64,000 bases of DNA from Lautropia dentalis. Lineage in GTDB: Bacteria; Pseudomonadota; Gammaproteobacteria; Burkholderiales; Burkholderiaceae_E. Shown piece after piece: positions 44,113-56,154 of the stretch (positions are counted from its first letter, which is position 1; every line of letters begins with the position of its first letter). The notes under the pieces are model-generated. The model was given only the letters and a program-made list of their open reading frames with translations, did not search any database and was not told where the DNA came from. The stretch lies in assembly GCF_003892345.1 (NCBI RefSeq), contig NZ_RRUE01000001.1:1209008-1273007 (forward strand), given 5' to 3'. Position numbers and translations under genes: made by a program.

Positions 44113-45771
44113 CTACGTGCTGGGAGTGGGCTCTGCTGCGGTCGGCACATCTTGCTGCACCGGCGGCTCCCATTGGTGCGGCAGCAGCTCACCGATCCGA
44201 CTCATAGGGTGAGTCGGCAGCCGCGCCAGCACATCGGTCAGGTATGCCAATGGGTCGTGACCATTGAGTTTCGCCGTCTGAATCAGGCTCATGATGGCCG
44301 CCGCACGCTGGCCAGCCCGCAGCGAGCCGGTGAACAGCCAGTTGTGACGACCCACGGCCACCGGCCGCAGCTGCCGCTCGGCGTGCGTGTTGTCCATGGG
44401 CAGCCGCCCGTCATCCAGAAAGCGCATCAATGCGGCCTGGCGTTTGAGGCTGTAGTCGATGGCTTTGGCCAGTTTGGTGCCGTTGGCCACCTTCTGCCGT
44501 TGCAGGCCCAGCCAGGTGAAGAAAGCATCGATCTGGGGTTTGAGTTCCCGCTGCCGCAGTGCGGTGCGCTGCTCGATGTCCAGATCGCGGATCCTTGCCT
44601 CGAAGGCGTAGAACGATTTGATGTAACCCAGCGCCTCTTCAGCCATCGGGCTTTCGCTGTGGACCCAATGATCGTGGAACCTGCGCCGGGCATGCGCCAT
44701 GCAGCCCACCTCGGTGATGCCCTGCCGGAATCCCTTCTTGTAGCCGCCAAAGTCATCGCAGACCAGCGCCCCCTTCCAGTCATCCAGAAAGCCCCGGGCG
44801 TTCTCACCGGCCCGGTTGTCGCTGAAGTGGTGGACCACCGCCCGGATGGCCTCTTTCTCCCCGGGCACGAAGGTCCACAGCCAGCCCTTGCCGGCCTTCC
44901 TGCCCTCTTTGGGGGCAGCCAGAATCCTGATGGGGGTTTCGTCGGCGTGCAGAACGCCCTGTTCGAGCAATTCCCTGCGCAGGGCATCCACGAGCGGTTG
45001 CAGCGCCACGCCACACTGGCCCACCCAGCTGCCCAGCGTGGAACGGGCAATCGTCAGACCCGCCCGGCCATAGATGGCTTCCTGCCGGTACAGCGGCAGG
45101 TGATCGCCATATTTGCTGACCAGCACGTGCGCCAGCAGCCCCGGGGTGGCGATCCCCTTGTCGATGATGCACGGCGGCATCGGGGCCTGTTCGATGCGTT
45201 CGCAGTTCGGGCAGGCCCAGATGCCACGCTTGTGGTGCTCGACGAAGAAGGTACCCGGGACGTAACCCAGTTTCCTGCTCTCGTCATCGCGCACGTGTTT
45301 GAGTGCGCAGCCACAGGGGCAGCTCCTGTTGGCCGGGTCGTGACGGATCTCGGTACGTGGCAGCCCCGGCGGCAGGGGCTGGCGTTTGGGCTGGCGATGG
45401 GACTGCTTTTCCTCGCGGGGCGCCGATCTGGAAAGCTGTGTCTCGACCGTGGCCAGATCCTCGTCGATGGCCTCTTCGAACAGCAGTCCCTGGATGCCGG
45501 CGAGCTTCTCGCTCTTTTTGCCGAAGCGGATGCGGCGCAGGTACGCCAGCTCGACCTTGAGCTTTTCGTTCTCGACCGTGGTGAAGCGGATTTTTTCGTC
45601 GCGCTGAGCCAGTTCCCGCTGTTGCTGTTCGAGAATTTGCTGCTTCTGGCACAGATCGTCCGCCTGCTGCTGCAGTTGCTGCATCAGCGAGGCGGTGAAC
45701 TCGCGCAGCTGCTGCGCATCCATGTGCGCGATGTCAGCGGTGAGTTCTGCAGGGGAAGCGGGCCGGTTCAT
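44113..45771 (-). CDS. IS66-family transposase TnpC
   Basis: The 552-residue protein has an N-terminal leucine-zipper-like coiled coil (LREFTASLMQQLQQQADDLC), the IS66 zinc finger (CPCGCALKH, then CPNC), and the DDE core with VLHADETPIRILA, GALVCDDFGGYKKGF and the Glu in NTHAERQLRPVAVGRHNWLF. The end DPLAYLTDVLARLPTHPMSR is typical. tnpA and tnpB, which normally accompany tnpC, are absent, and no IS66 terminal repeats were found, so the element is incomplete although this gene is intact. Confidence 0.93.
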   Translation of the reverse strand: MNRPASPAELTADIAHMDAQQLREFTASLMQQLQQQADDLCQKQQILEQQQRELAQRDEKIRFTTVENEKLKVELAYLRRIRFGKKSEKLAGIQGLLFEEAIDEDLATVETQLSRSAPREEKQSHRQPKRQPLPPGLPRTEIRHDPANRSCPCGCALKHVRDDESRKLGYVPGTFFVEHHKRGIWACPNCERIEQAPMPPCIIDKGIATPGLLAHVLVSKYGDHLPLYRQEAIYGRAGLTIARSTLGSWVGQCGVALQPLVDALRRELLEQGVLHADETPIRILAAPKEGRKAGKGWLWTFVPGEKEAIRAVVHHFSDNRAGENARGFLDDWKGALVCDDFGGYKKGFRQGITEVGCMAHARRRFHDHWVHSESPMAEEALGYIKSFYAFEARIRDLDIEQRTALRQRELKPQIDAFFTWLGLQRQKVANGTKLAKAIDYSLKRQAALMRFLDDGRLPMDNTHAERQLRPVAVGRHNWLFTGSLRAGQRAAAIMSLIQTAKLNGHDPLAYLTDVLARLPTHPMSRIGELLPHQWEPPVQQDVPTAAEPTPST

Positions 45772-45853
45772 GGGGCACAGTATGCCGGTATTGGCCGCTG
45801 CCTGCCATCAGGAGATTTTCCGGTTGCCCGCGGGGCAAATCCATGAGTGAAAC

Positions 45854-45920
45854 GGTCACGATCACCGGAATCACCGGTCACGATGCCGGAATCGTCGGTC
45901 ACGATCATCGGAATACGCAC
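45854..45920 (+). mobile_element. IS21-family right end (second copy)
   Basis: GGTCACGAT-type units at 45854, 45876 and 45897 end in AATACGCAC, nearly matching 37777-37843 and in the same orientation. No istA or istB is left beside it. Immediately after it begins the C-terminal part of a TonB-dependent receptor. Confidence 0.75.
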
Positions 45921-47292
45921 CCATACGGACTTCGTGCTGTTCGGCACCTACAGTCACAGTACGTGGATTCGCCAGCAGGGTTCGTCGCCGTATGGCACGC
46001 TGCTGGCCAATCCCAACGGGCCGGTGTCACCGCGGATGTTTACGGGAGATCCGTCGCTGGGTGCCTATGATGTGGAGCAGTACACGGTGGGCTACAACCT
46101 GCAGCACCGTTTTGCCAATGGCATGACGCTGCGGCAGAACGTGCGTCACGAGAAGGAAAAGGGCCATGGCAATTTCGTGTCGCTGCTGCGGCTGCAGGCC
46201 AACCAGCGGCTGCAGAACCGGCGCGGCACCCGGCAGGAGCTGGATTATGACCTGACGGCCACCGACACCTCGCTGCTGATGCCCTTTGAAGCCTGGGGAA
46301 TGAAGCACCAGGTGGTGGCCGGGCTGGACGCACGCACCGGCCACAGCCACATGACGACGCGCCGCTGCACCATTGCGGCGCTGAACCTGTATGCGCCGGT
46401 GTATGGCATGCCGGTGACCTGCAATGCGCGCTACGAGCGCAACAACCCGTCGAAGCTGACGGTGGCCGGGCTGTATGCGCAGGACCAGATCAGGCTGGAT
46501 GATCGCTGGACGGTGGTGGCGGGTCTGCGTCACGAGCGCTCGCGCGACGACATCGACAACCGTCTGACCGGTGTGCGACGGGTGCAGAAGGATCACGACA
46601 CGACCGGTTCGGCCGGGGTGTCGTACGAGTTTCGTCCGGGCTGGGCCGCCTATGCCAGCTACAGCCGCTCGTTTCTGCCGGTGAGCGGGCAGGATGCGCA
46701 GGGCCGCTATTTCGTGCCCGAAACGGCCAACCAGAAGGAGGTGGGGCTGAAGTATGTGCTGGGCGGCGTGAATGGCTCGGTGGCGGTGTTCGACCTGCGG
46801 CGCCAGCACGTCAGTGTGTCCGATCCCGACAATGAAGGCTTCAACATCCAGGTGGGTGAGCAGCGCGCGCGTGGCGTGGAGCTGGAAGCCGGGGTCGATC
46901 TGGGCAACGGGCTGAACCTGGTGGGGGCCTACACCTTCATCGATGCGGAGGTCACGGCCGACACCAATGCGTCGCTGGTGGGCAAGCCGGTGGAAATGAC
47001 GGCCAAGCACGTGCTGGCCCTGTGGGCCGACTGGCGCGTGCCGGCGCTGCCTGCCGTGTCGGTGGGGCTGGGCGGCCGGTATGTGGGCACGCAGAAAGGC
47101 GATGTGTCGTACGACCTGCCGTCGTACGCGCTGGCCGATCTGTCGGTGGCGTATACCGGGCACGACTTCAGGGTCACGCTGGGCGTGAAGAACCTGTTCG
47201 ACCGCACCTACTATGTGGGTGCCATCAACGAAAACGTGGTGTCGCCGGGCATGCCGCGCACGTATCTGCTGACCTTCAAGTATCTGTTCTGA
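45921..47292 (+). pseudogene. TonB-dependent siderophore receptor, C-terminal barrel fragment
   Basis: About 457 codons from HTDFVLFGTYSHSTWIRQQG to the terminal strand TYLLTFKYLF encode most of a receptor barrel (YNLQHRFANGMTLRQNVRHE, AAYASYSRSFLPVSGQD, NQKEVGLKYVLGG, GVKNLFDRTYYVGAINEN). The plug, TonB box and signal peptide are missing. An in-frame GTG at 45847 would read through the IS21 end, but the product could not be exported. The likely N-terminal half is at 36572-37080. Related to FpvA/FhuE-type receptors. Confidence 0.82.
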
Positions 47293-47300
47293 TTTGATCC

Positions 47301-48121
<821 letters not shown>

Positions 48122-48125
<4 letters not shown>

Positions 48126-48922
48126 GCCTCTCCCAGATAGGCCTTGATGACCCGTTCGTCGTTGCGCACGGCTTCGGGCGTGCCGGTCATGATCGGCGCG
48201 CCGTGTTCCATCACCAGAATGCGTTCGGAGACGTTCATCACCAGGCTCATGTCGTGTTCGATCAGCAGCACGGCCACGTCGAATTCGTGGCGCAGGCGGC
48301 GGATCAGCGCCTGCAGGTCCACCTTTTCCTGCGGGTTCAGGCCGGCGGCCGGTTCGTCCAGCATCAGCAGCCGGGGGCGGGTGATCATGCAGCGGGCAAT
48401 TTCCAGCCGGCGCTGGTGGCCGTAGGCCAGATTGCCGGCCTCGCGGTTGGCATAGGCGTGCAGGCCCATGAAGTCCAGCCAGCGGACCGCACGGTCGATG
48501 GCCTCGGCTTCGGCTCGGCGGTAGGCGGGCAGGCGCAGCAGGCCCGCCAGCAGCCCGCTCTTTACCTGCGTGTGCTGGGCCACCAGCAGGTTCTCCAGCA
48601 CGGTCAGCTGTTTGAACAGCCGCACGTTCTGGAAGGTGCGCACCACGCCGTGACAGGCCACGACGTGGCTGGGCCGGCCCGCCATGTCCTGGCCATCGAG
48701 CCGGATGCGCCCGCTGCTGGGCTTGTAGAAGCCACTGATGCAGTTGAACACCGTGGTCTTGCCCGCCCCGTTGGGGCCGATGATGGCAAAGATCTCGTGG
48801 CGCCCCACGGCCAGCGACACCTGGTCCACTGCCAGCAGGCCGCCGAAGCGCATGGTCAGACCGGACACGTCGAGCAGCGCAGCGTGCGGGTGTGCGTCCC
48901 GCATCTCGTCACGGGTGCTCAT
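48122..48922 (-). CDS. livG: Branched-chain amino-acid ABC transporter, ATP-binding protein LivG
   Basis: The 266-residue protein contains Walker [18 protein letters not shown], the LivG-specific [20 protein letters not shown], signature-type [15 protein letters not shown], Walker [17 protein letters not shown] and [18 protein letters not shown]. It partners LivF at the inner membrane. The start overlaps the livM stop by 4 bases and the stop overlaps livF. Confidence 0.95.
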
Positions 48923-50402
48923 CGTGTCAGCTCCACGTGCGGGCGTCTGACCGGCAGCAGGCCCTGCGGGCGCCAGATCATCATCAGCACCATCACCAGG
49001 CCGAACAGCAGCATGCGGTAGTCGGAAAACTCGCGGGCCATTTCGGGCAGGACGGTGAGAATGATGGCGGCCAGAATCACCCCCAGCTGCGAGCCCATGC
49101 CGCCCAGCACGACGATGGCCAGGATCAGCGCCGACTCGATGAAGGTGAAGGACTCCGGATTGACCAGCCCCTGCCGTGCCGCAAAGAAGGCGCCGCCGAA
49201 GCCGGCGAACATGGCGCCCAGCGTGAAGGCCGACAGCTTGATGCGCGTGGGGTTGAGCCCCAGCGAGCGGCAGGCGATTTCATCCTCGCGCAGGGCCTCC
49301 CAGGCGCGGCCCACCGGCATGCGCACCAGCCGGCTGGACACGAACAGCGTCAGCAGCGCCAGCACCAGGGCCATCAGGTACAGGTAGATGACCATGTCCT
49401 GGCTGGAATATTTCCAGCCCATCAGCTGGTGGAAGGTCTGGGCGCCGGCCTCGCTGGCCCGGCGGGTCATTTCGTAGCCGAATACCGTGGGCTTGGGTAT
49501 GCCGGCAATGCCATCCGGCCCGCCGGTCCAGTCGGTGAGGTTGACCAGCAGCAGCCGGATGATCTCGCCAAAGCCCAGCGTGACGATGGCCAGATAATCG
49601 CCGCGCAGCCGCAGCACCGGAAAGCCCAGCAAAAAGCCGAACAGCGCCGCCATGGCCCCGGAGACGGGCAGCGCCTGCCAGAAACCCCAGCCCAGCCACT
49701 GGTGCAGCAGCGCATAGGTGTAGGCTCCCACCGCATAGAAGCCCACGAAGCCCAGGTCGAGCAGGCCGGCAAAGCCGACCACGATGTTCAGCCCCAGCGC
49801 CAGCATGATGTAGATGAGCACGATGGTGGCGATGTCGACCTGATTGCGGCTGCCAAAGAACGGCCAGACCGCGGCCAGCACCACCAGCAGCAGGATCAGC
49901 ACGCGCTGGCCGGTGGGCGTGCGATGGATGAAGGTGAGCCGTTCGCTGCCCGGTACGCGGACGCGGCTGCGCAGGCCCGTGGCGAGCCGTGCCAGCGCCG
50001 GCCGCAGCAGCTGGATGACGAACACCACGGCGCAGGCAGCCAGCACCAGGCCCCAGTGTGCCTCGATGTGCGTGCGTGCCCCTTCGCGCACCAGCTGCAG
50101 GCCCAGAATGGGCGTGGTCAGCCCGGCCGTGACCAGGGTGGCGAGCAGGGCGTTCTTCAGCGTACTGGCGCCACCGGACGATAGCACCACACCAGTTGTG
50201 CCCACACCGGTCGTACCCGTGCCGGTTGTGCCCACACCGGTCGTACCCGCACCCATCCATTTTTTATCGTTTTTCGCACTGGTCGTGCCGGTTGTGCCAG
50301 TACCGGTTGTGCCGGTATCGGTGGCATTGCCTGTGGGCCGCGTGGTTGCGGAATCGTGCGCGGCCTCGCCGTTGCGACCGGCGGCAGGAGATGTCGTGTT
50401 CA

Positions 50403-50403
<1 letters not shown>
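48919..50403 (-). CDS. livM: Branched-chain amino-acid ABC transporter permease LivM with Thr/Gly-repeat N-terminal extension
   Basis: ATG 50403 shares its A with the livH stop (TGATG), giving 494 residues. The permease core has many TM segments and the conserved [42 protein letters not shown] and [20 protein letters not shown] (contact with the ATPase). Oddity: residues about 20-75 are a repeat of Gly-Thr-Thr units ([22 protein letters not shown]), encoded by short DNA repeats of CCGGTTGTGCC type (50185-50335). Such an extension is absent from ordinary LivM. Confidence 0.93.
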
Positions 50404-51328
<925 letters not shown>

Positions 51329-51332
<4 letters not shown>

Positions 51333-52660
51333 TGGGCAGCAGGGGTCTTGCTGCCGTCCTTGTGCCAGGTGTAGACCACGTACGGGTAGTGCTCCAGATC
51401 ACCCTGTGTCGTCCATTTCAGCTCGCCCACCGGGGTCTTCACCGTATGGCCGTGCAGCCATTCGGCCACCTTTTCCGGATCGTCGCTGCCGGCACCTTTG
51501 ATGCCTTCGGCGATGGCCTGCACGGCCGCGTAGGCGGTGAGCTGGAAGGCCCCGCTGGCATCACGCTTCTTCGCCTCGAAGGCCTTGACGATGGCAGCGT
51601 TGGCCGGATCGGTGGAGAAATCTTTGGGCAGCGTCAGCAGCATGCCTTCCACCGCATCACCCGCAATGGCGTTGATGTCCGGGTTGCCGGCGCCTTCCGG
51701 CCCCATGAAGCGGGCCTTCACGCCCTGTTCGGCCGCCTGGCGCAGCAGCAGGCCCATTTCCGGGTGATAGCCGCCGTAGTAGACGAAATCGATTTTGTTC
51801 GCGCGCAGTTTGGTGATGATGGCCGAGTAGTCGGCATCGCCGGCATTGATGCCCTCGAACAGCACCGGCTCCACCCCGCCTTTTTTCAGCGTGTCGCGCA
51901 CCGCACTGGCAATGCCCTGGCCGTACGACTGCTTGTCGTGCAGGATGGCCACGCGGGCCGGTTTGGCCACCTTCAGGATGTACTCGCCGGCGGCCGGCCC
52001 CTGCTGGTCATCGCGGCCGGTGACGCGGAAGATGTACTGGTAGTTCTTGCCGTCGGTCAGCGCCGGGGCGGTGGCCGAGGGGGTGACCATCAGCACGCCT
52101 TCCTCGTCGTAGATGGGCGCGGCCGCAATGGTGGCCCCCGAGCAGACATGGCCCATCACGTAATGGATGCCCTCGTTGACGGCGCGGTTGGCGGCGATGG
52201 GGCCCTGCTTGGGTTCGCAGGCATCGTCGATGACCACGGCCTCCAGCTGCTGGCCATTCACGCCGCCGGCGGCATTGATCTGCTCGATGGCCGTGATGGC
52301 GCCCTCGCGCACCATGTTGCCGTACTGGGTCACCGGACCGGTGGTGGGACCGGCCAGCCCGATGCGCAGCGTGTCGGCCGCGTGGGCGGGGGAGAGCGCA
52401 GCAAGGGTGGAGAGGGCGATGGCGGCGGCCAGCGCGGTCTGGCGTGCTGCGGTGAGGGGGGCTGTGAAAGTGTTGGTGCCGGCACCGGCCAGACCGCTGG
52501 TGCGGCTGCGCAGGGCTGCGATGGTGCTGGTCAGACGGCTGGTGCAGGCTGCCCCGGCCGGGAAGGAAGGGGTGGCGGAAGCGGCCGCACGGGCTGCAGT
52601 CCAACGGACTGTTGTATGGGCTTTTGGGGCAGTTGTATGGGCGAACGGTGCGAATTTCAT
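51329..52660 (-). CDS. livK: Branched-chain amino-acid ABC transporter, periplasmic binding protein LivK/LivJ
   Basis: From ATG 52660 (Shine-Dalgarno GGAGAG about 9 bases ahead) there are 443 residues. The mature binding protein begins after AALSPAHA: ADTLRIGLAGPTTGPVTQYG, LEAVVIDDACEPKQGPIAAN, VMGHVCSGATIAAAPIYDEE, VAILHDKQSYGQGIA, GGYHPEMGLLLRQAAEQG. This is the leucine/isoleucine/valine-binding (ANF receptor) fold. The export signal (TALAAAIALSTLAALSPAHA) is preceded by about 75 Ala/Thr/Arg-rich residues with no internal Met, an unusually long n-region; a missed start codon is possible. It is the first gene of the liv operon. Confidence 0.92.
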
Positions 52661-53798
52661 GAATATCTCTCCCGGCATGTCCCGCCATGAACGCCGCGCG
52701 TCACCGAAGGGATGCGTGGCGCAGTCCAGTCCGTACGACGGCAGGCCGGAGACTGGCTGGCAGGCCGGCAAGCGGCTGCTGCCCTGCGGGGGCATGATGA
52801 ATATCGTGGCTGAAGACAAGGCGTTGCCCGTCCGCCGGTGCCGTGGGGTAGGGGGCACATCCGGGGCGGATGCAGCAACGGCCAGATGGCGCCACGACAG
52901 GACCGGGGTGTCCGTTCGGCTGTCGCATGCCCGGACCGGCGGCAGGACTCGCGGGTGGCGGCTGCTGCCGGTGCCGGGGAGCCCCCCAAAAAGCCCTGCG
53001 GCCAGTGCCCGCAGACTTTCATGGAGATTCCCTGGCCGTGAGGCCGCACATGGCCGCCTCACGAAATATGAAAGTGTGAACTATATATCGGGTGCCGCCG
53101 CGCACAAAGCGTAACCGCATCGTGGATGTGGGCTATCAGGGAAAATCCGGAGGCATCGTTGCTGCTGCCTGAACGTGTTCAGGGGAGGGATGCACGAGGC
53201 TATGGGACGTTCCTGCTTGACATGGAGCACTCCCGCCTGCCGCAGGACGCCCCTGCCAGCCACGGGACGCTCCTGCGCCGCCCGCTCTGGATTCTCTCGA
53301 GCCAGCGACACTCCCGCCTGCTACGGGACGCTCCCGCCTGCTGCCAGGAGGCATCGGAATGTGGCCGTCGGGCTGGTATGACGGGGCTGTAGTGATCCGT
53401 CTGGATGGCATGATGAGGCAACGGTACGGCGGAATGCAGGCATCAGGGATTACCCGTACCACCAGCGATTTGATACCATGATAAACAAGGTTATGCGAAG
53501 CATTCCTATTTGAGTTCATCTATCATTCATGCGGTGCCGACGGTCAGCCCCCTTGCTGTGATCGTTGGCATGCTCTGTGCTGACTGCCGCCGCTGGAGAC
53601 GGGCCACTTCCGGGAAGGCTTCGGCATGACGGACACCCCCATGGGGTTCCCGTCACTCATGGAGGCCCTGCTGGCTGCGGGGTTTTCTGTCGATAGCGTC
53701 TTCCTCCCTGTCCTTCGATCCTGCGCTGCGACGCTCTGGCTATCCCGCCCGGTATGCCGGCACGGTTTCTGTTTTGCCTTTTACAGAGGATTCATCCA
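52661..53798. other. Gene-poor region upstream of the liv operon
   Basis: I see no supported gene in these 1.1 kb; long open frames on both strands look like translations of GC-rich non-coding DNA. At 53205-53350 a degenerate repeat of the type GGGACGCTCCyGCCTGCTGC occurs four or five times. The part around 53060-53150 and 53450-53520 is AT-richer and may hold promoters (liv operon to the left, YncE-like gene to the right). Confidence 0.4.
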
Positions 53799-54914
53799 AT
53801 GAAAGCATTCCGGGTTTCTTCCCTTGTCGCACTGGCCGTTGCCGCCGCCCTGTCGGGTTGTGCCGCCACGCAGGATGTCGCCCAGTCCACCATGGGCAGT
53901 GTCAAGTCGGTGCTGGGTCAGGAGCAGGTCACGCGCCAGGAAGTCGGCCCCCAGCTCTACGAAGTGGCCTATTCGGCGAACGATGACGTGGTCTATGTGG
54001 CCTCGGCCGGCGGTTTCGACACAAACGCCAATCCGCCGAAAATCCTGAAGCTGGATCCGAAGACGCTGGCCGTGAAGGGCGAGTTCCCGCTGGCTGCCCC
54101 GGCCTTCGGCCTGGCACTGGATGATGAGGCCCACCGTCTGTATGTGGCCGACACCCGTGGCCCGTCGGTGCTGGTGGTGGACACCACGTCCGGCCAGACG
54201 CTGGCCACCGTGCCGCTGGAGAAGAAAGTCCGCGAAATCGTGCTGGACAAGGCCAACCATCGTCTGCTGCTGCCGGGTATGGACTACAAGGGCAAGAGCA
54301 CGCTGCAGGTGGTGGACACCGACACGCTCAAGCTGGACAAGGTCGTGCAGGGCTTTGGCTATGGAGCAACTGGCATTGCGCTGAACGAGCAGGCCGGCAA
54401 GGTGTATGTGTCGAACCTGGTGGGTCAGCTGTATGAGGTGGATGCCGCCACGCTGGCCATCACCAACAAGTTCGAGGTGCCGGTCGACCAGATGCTGAAT
54501 GTGGCCTTCGATTCGGCCAATGGCCGTGTGCTGGCCGTGGACGAGGGGCTCGACAAGCTGAACGAGAAACGCGTGCGTGAGGGCTTCCAGTACACGCCGC
54601 GCAGCAAGGGCAATCAGGTGGCGATCATCGACCCGAGCAATGGTCAGGTGACCGCTTCGGTCGAAAGTGGCAAGCAGCCGATTGCGCTGCTGGTCGATGC
54701 CGAGCGCAGCCGCGCCTATGTGTCGAACCGCGCATCGGGTGATGTGACGGTGCTGGATGCGAAGACCGGCAAGGTGCTGAAAACGGTTTCGCTGCCCACG
54801 CACCCGAACAGCCTGGCGCTGGACAAGAAAACCGGTACCGTCTACGTGACCATCAAGAACGGGCGTGACGTGTCGCAGGACCAGAAGGAAAGTGTGGCAC
54901 GCATTGCGTTCTGA
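53799..54914 (+). CDS. YncE-like beta-propeller lipoprotein
   Basis: The 371-residue protein from ATG 53799 (Shine-Dalgarno AGAGGA) has a lipoprotein signal with lipobox LSGC at about residues 19-22. Seven-bladed-propeller repeats of the YVTN type follow: VVYVASAGG, RLYVADTRGPSVLVVDTTSG, GKVYVSNLVGQLYEVDAAT, RAYVSNRASGDVTVLDAKTG and TVYVTIKNG. E. coli YncE is a periplasmic, iron-regulated propeller that can bind DNA; the function here is unknown. It shares the fold with the two larger paralogues at 57230 and 59417. A terminator follows at 54988. Confidence 0.85.
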   Translation: MKAFRVSSLVALAVAAALSGCAATQDVAQSTMGSVKSVLGQEQVTRQEVGPQLYEVAYSANDDVVYVASAGGFDTNANPPKILKLDPKTLAVKGEFPLAAPAFGLALDDEAHRLYVADTRGPSVLVVDTTSGQTLATVPLEKKVREIVLDKANHRLLLPGMDYKGKSTLQVVDTDTLKLDKVVQGFGYGATGIALNEQAGKVYVSNLVGQLYEVDAATLAITNKFEVPVDQMLNVAFDSANGRVLAVDEGLDKLNEKRVREGFQYTPRSKGNQVAIIDPSNGQVTASVESGKQPIALLVDAERSRAYVSNRASGDVTVLDAKTGKVLKTVSLPTHPNSLALDKKTGTVYVTIKNGRDVSQDQKESVARIAF

Positions 54915-54987
54915 TGAACGTCTGCTGAGCGGTTGGCCGGGCTGAACGGCTGCCTGCAAGGGGCTGTTTTTGCAGTCCTGCTCTCAC

Positions 54988-55030
54988 AAATGGGCCTCTG
55001 TGCAGAAATGTGCGGAGGCCCGTTTCTTTA
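54988..55030 (+). terminator. Rho-independent terminator
   Basis: GGGCCTC (54993-54999) pairs with GAGGCCC (55016-55022), followed by GTTTCTTT. It is 75 bases behind the YncE-like lipoprotein gene. Confidence 0.7.
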
Positions 55031-55121
55031 TGTCGCTGGTGTGTGAGGCTCCATGGAAAGCGACTTCGCTGCGGGGGCGTCGGGATGCGGTGGGTGATTT
55101 TGATGTGACGGTACGGGTTTT

Positions 55122-55883
55122 ATGGAAGACGACTCCGTTGGAGCACGCGCCCCGGACCGGTATGCCCCTGCGGCTCATACGCTCACTGAAGCTTTGTTGC
55201 CCACGACCTGCGTCGTGGTCAACAAACCTCCAGCGCTAAAACACTTTCCGACAACCGGGGCTGCGCCCCGCCTGTCAGAAAGTCGTTCACGCGTACTGCG
55301 AAATCGCCGCAGTGGCATCCCGCTCCGGGGCGCTTGTCTCAGGAAGGGGCGGCTCCAGCCCGGGGAAAGGCATTCTCTTCCTTTGCAGAGCAGACCAGGG
55401 TGGTGTATTTCCTCACGGCTTTATTGGGTCAGTGCTCCAGTCTGTTCAGGATTCTCGAAAGGCGCACACCCTTGCCTGTCGAAGGAGGGGCTTCGCGGGT
55501 CAGTGTGGGTGGCGTGAAGGCTGGAATCGCCGTTTGGCAACTGAAAACTTATCCCGATCCTGGATCCAACGCACTGGCAGACTTTTGCAGAACCTCCTCA
55601 GAGGAGGGCAACCCATGCTCAAGAGAAATTCAACCAATCTGGTCGAAGTCGCGATGTGCGGGCTCGCGAAGCGGTGCGGGGAGGGGGAGGCTCTTGCGGC
55701 GATTTCGCGGTACGCGTGAACGACTTTCTGACAGGCGGGGCGTAGCCCCGGTTGTCGGAAAGTGTTATAGCGCTGAAGGTTTGTTGACCACGACGCAGGT
55801 CGTGGGCAACAAAGCTTCAGTGAGCGTATGAGCCGCAAGAGTCTCCCCCTCCCCGTGCCGCCTCACCCGAAGTCGTCTTCCAT
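55122..55883. repeat. Long inverted-repeat element, copy B (with internal insertion)
   Basis: Left arm 55122-55338 and right arm about 55677-55883 are reverse complements of each other and homologous to copy A (13374-13909). The shared ends are ATGGAAGACGACTCC and GAAGTCGTCTTCCAT. The TTTGTTG/CAACAAA hairpin is kept, and the second hairpin is ACTTTCCGACAaCCGGGGC with GCCCCGccTGTCAGAAAGT. The centre is about 220 bases longer than in copy A and includes a fragment related to the 7505 repeat (55549-55597). Confidence 0.85.
55549..55597 (-). repeat. Half-copy of the 7505-7668 repeat family
   Basis: TTATCCCGATCCTGGATCC and GGCAGACTTTTGCAGAACC match, on the other strand, the left half of the 7505 element (TCATCCCGATCCTGGGCTC and CGCAGACTTTTACAGAGGG). 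It lies in the centre of inverted-repeat element B. Confidence 0.6.
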
Positions 55884-55935
55884 GACTTGAGGCCCCAGTC
55901 GCAAGCCATCTTTCATGAATTGAAATCCCGACCGG

Positions 55936-55993
55936 GGGGATTACCCGTGGCCTTGAGCACCTGCGTTCAATGGTGCTCCCGCCGGTAATCCCC
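55936..55993 (+). promoter_or_regulatory. Nested hairpin in the leader of the 56226 lipoprotein gene
   Basis: GGGGATTACC (55936-55945) pairs exactly with GGTAATCCCC (55984-55993). Inside, GAGCACC (55955-55961) pairs exactly with GGTGCTC (55972-55978). No T-run follows, so it is not a simple terminator. It may be a structured 5' leader or a processed RNA. Confidence 0.6.
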
Positions 55994-56112
55994 TGCCGCC
56001 CGCCGCCCGGCAGGAAAAGCCGGCAAAGAAGGAACAATTGCCGCGCAGTGCCCCCGTTACCCCCGTATGATCGCCCCCGAGTCCTTGGGAGAGACAGGGT
56101 CTGTCTTTCCAC

Positions 56113-56154
56113 CGCGGGACATGGGCGGTTGTGTGTGGCCATCCATGTCCCGCG
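56113..56154 (+). promoter_or_regulatory. 12-bp perfect hairpin upstream of the lipoprotein gene
   Basis: CGCGGGACATGG (56113-56124) pairs exactly with CCATGTCCCGCG (56143-56154) around an 18-base loop, 72 bases before the ATG. Together with the hairpin at 55936 it suggests a folded leader RNA. Confidence 0.6.

Noticed and set aside
53126-53519. Overlapping open frames on both strands upstream of the YncE-like lipoprotein gene
   Set aside because: All frames in this stretch are repeat-like (SRLPQDAPASHG type) because of an imperfect DNA repeat; no strand shows consistent coding signal.
55500-55838. Open frame with RLIRSLKLCCPRPASWSTNL, recurring at 13390-13812 and 54970-55239
   Set aside because: The peptide recurs only because the frames cross the inverted-repeat element. 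Arms are read in several frames and both directions, so the conservation is that of the DNA repeat, not of a protein.
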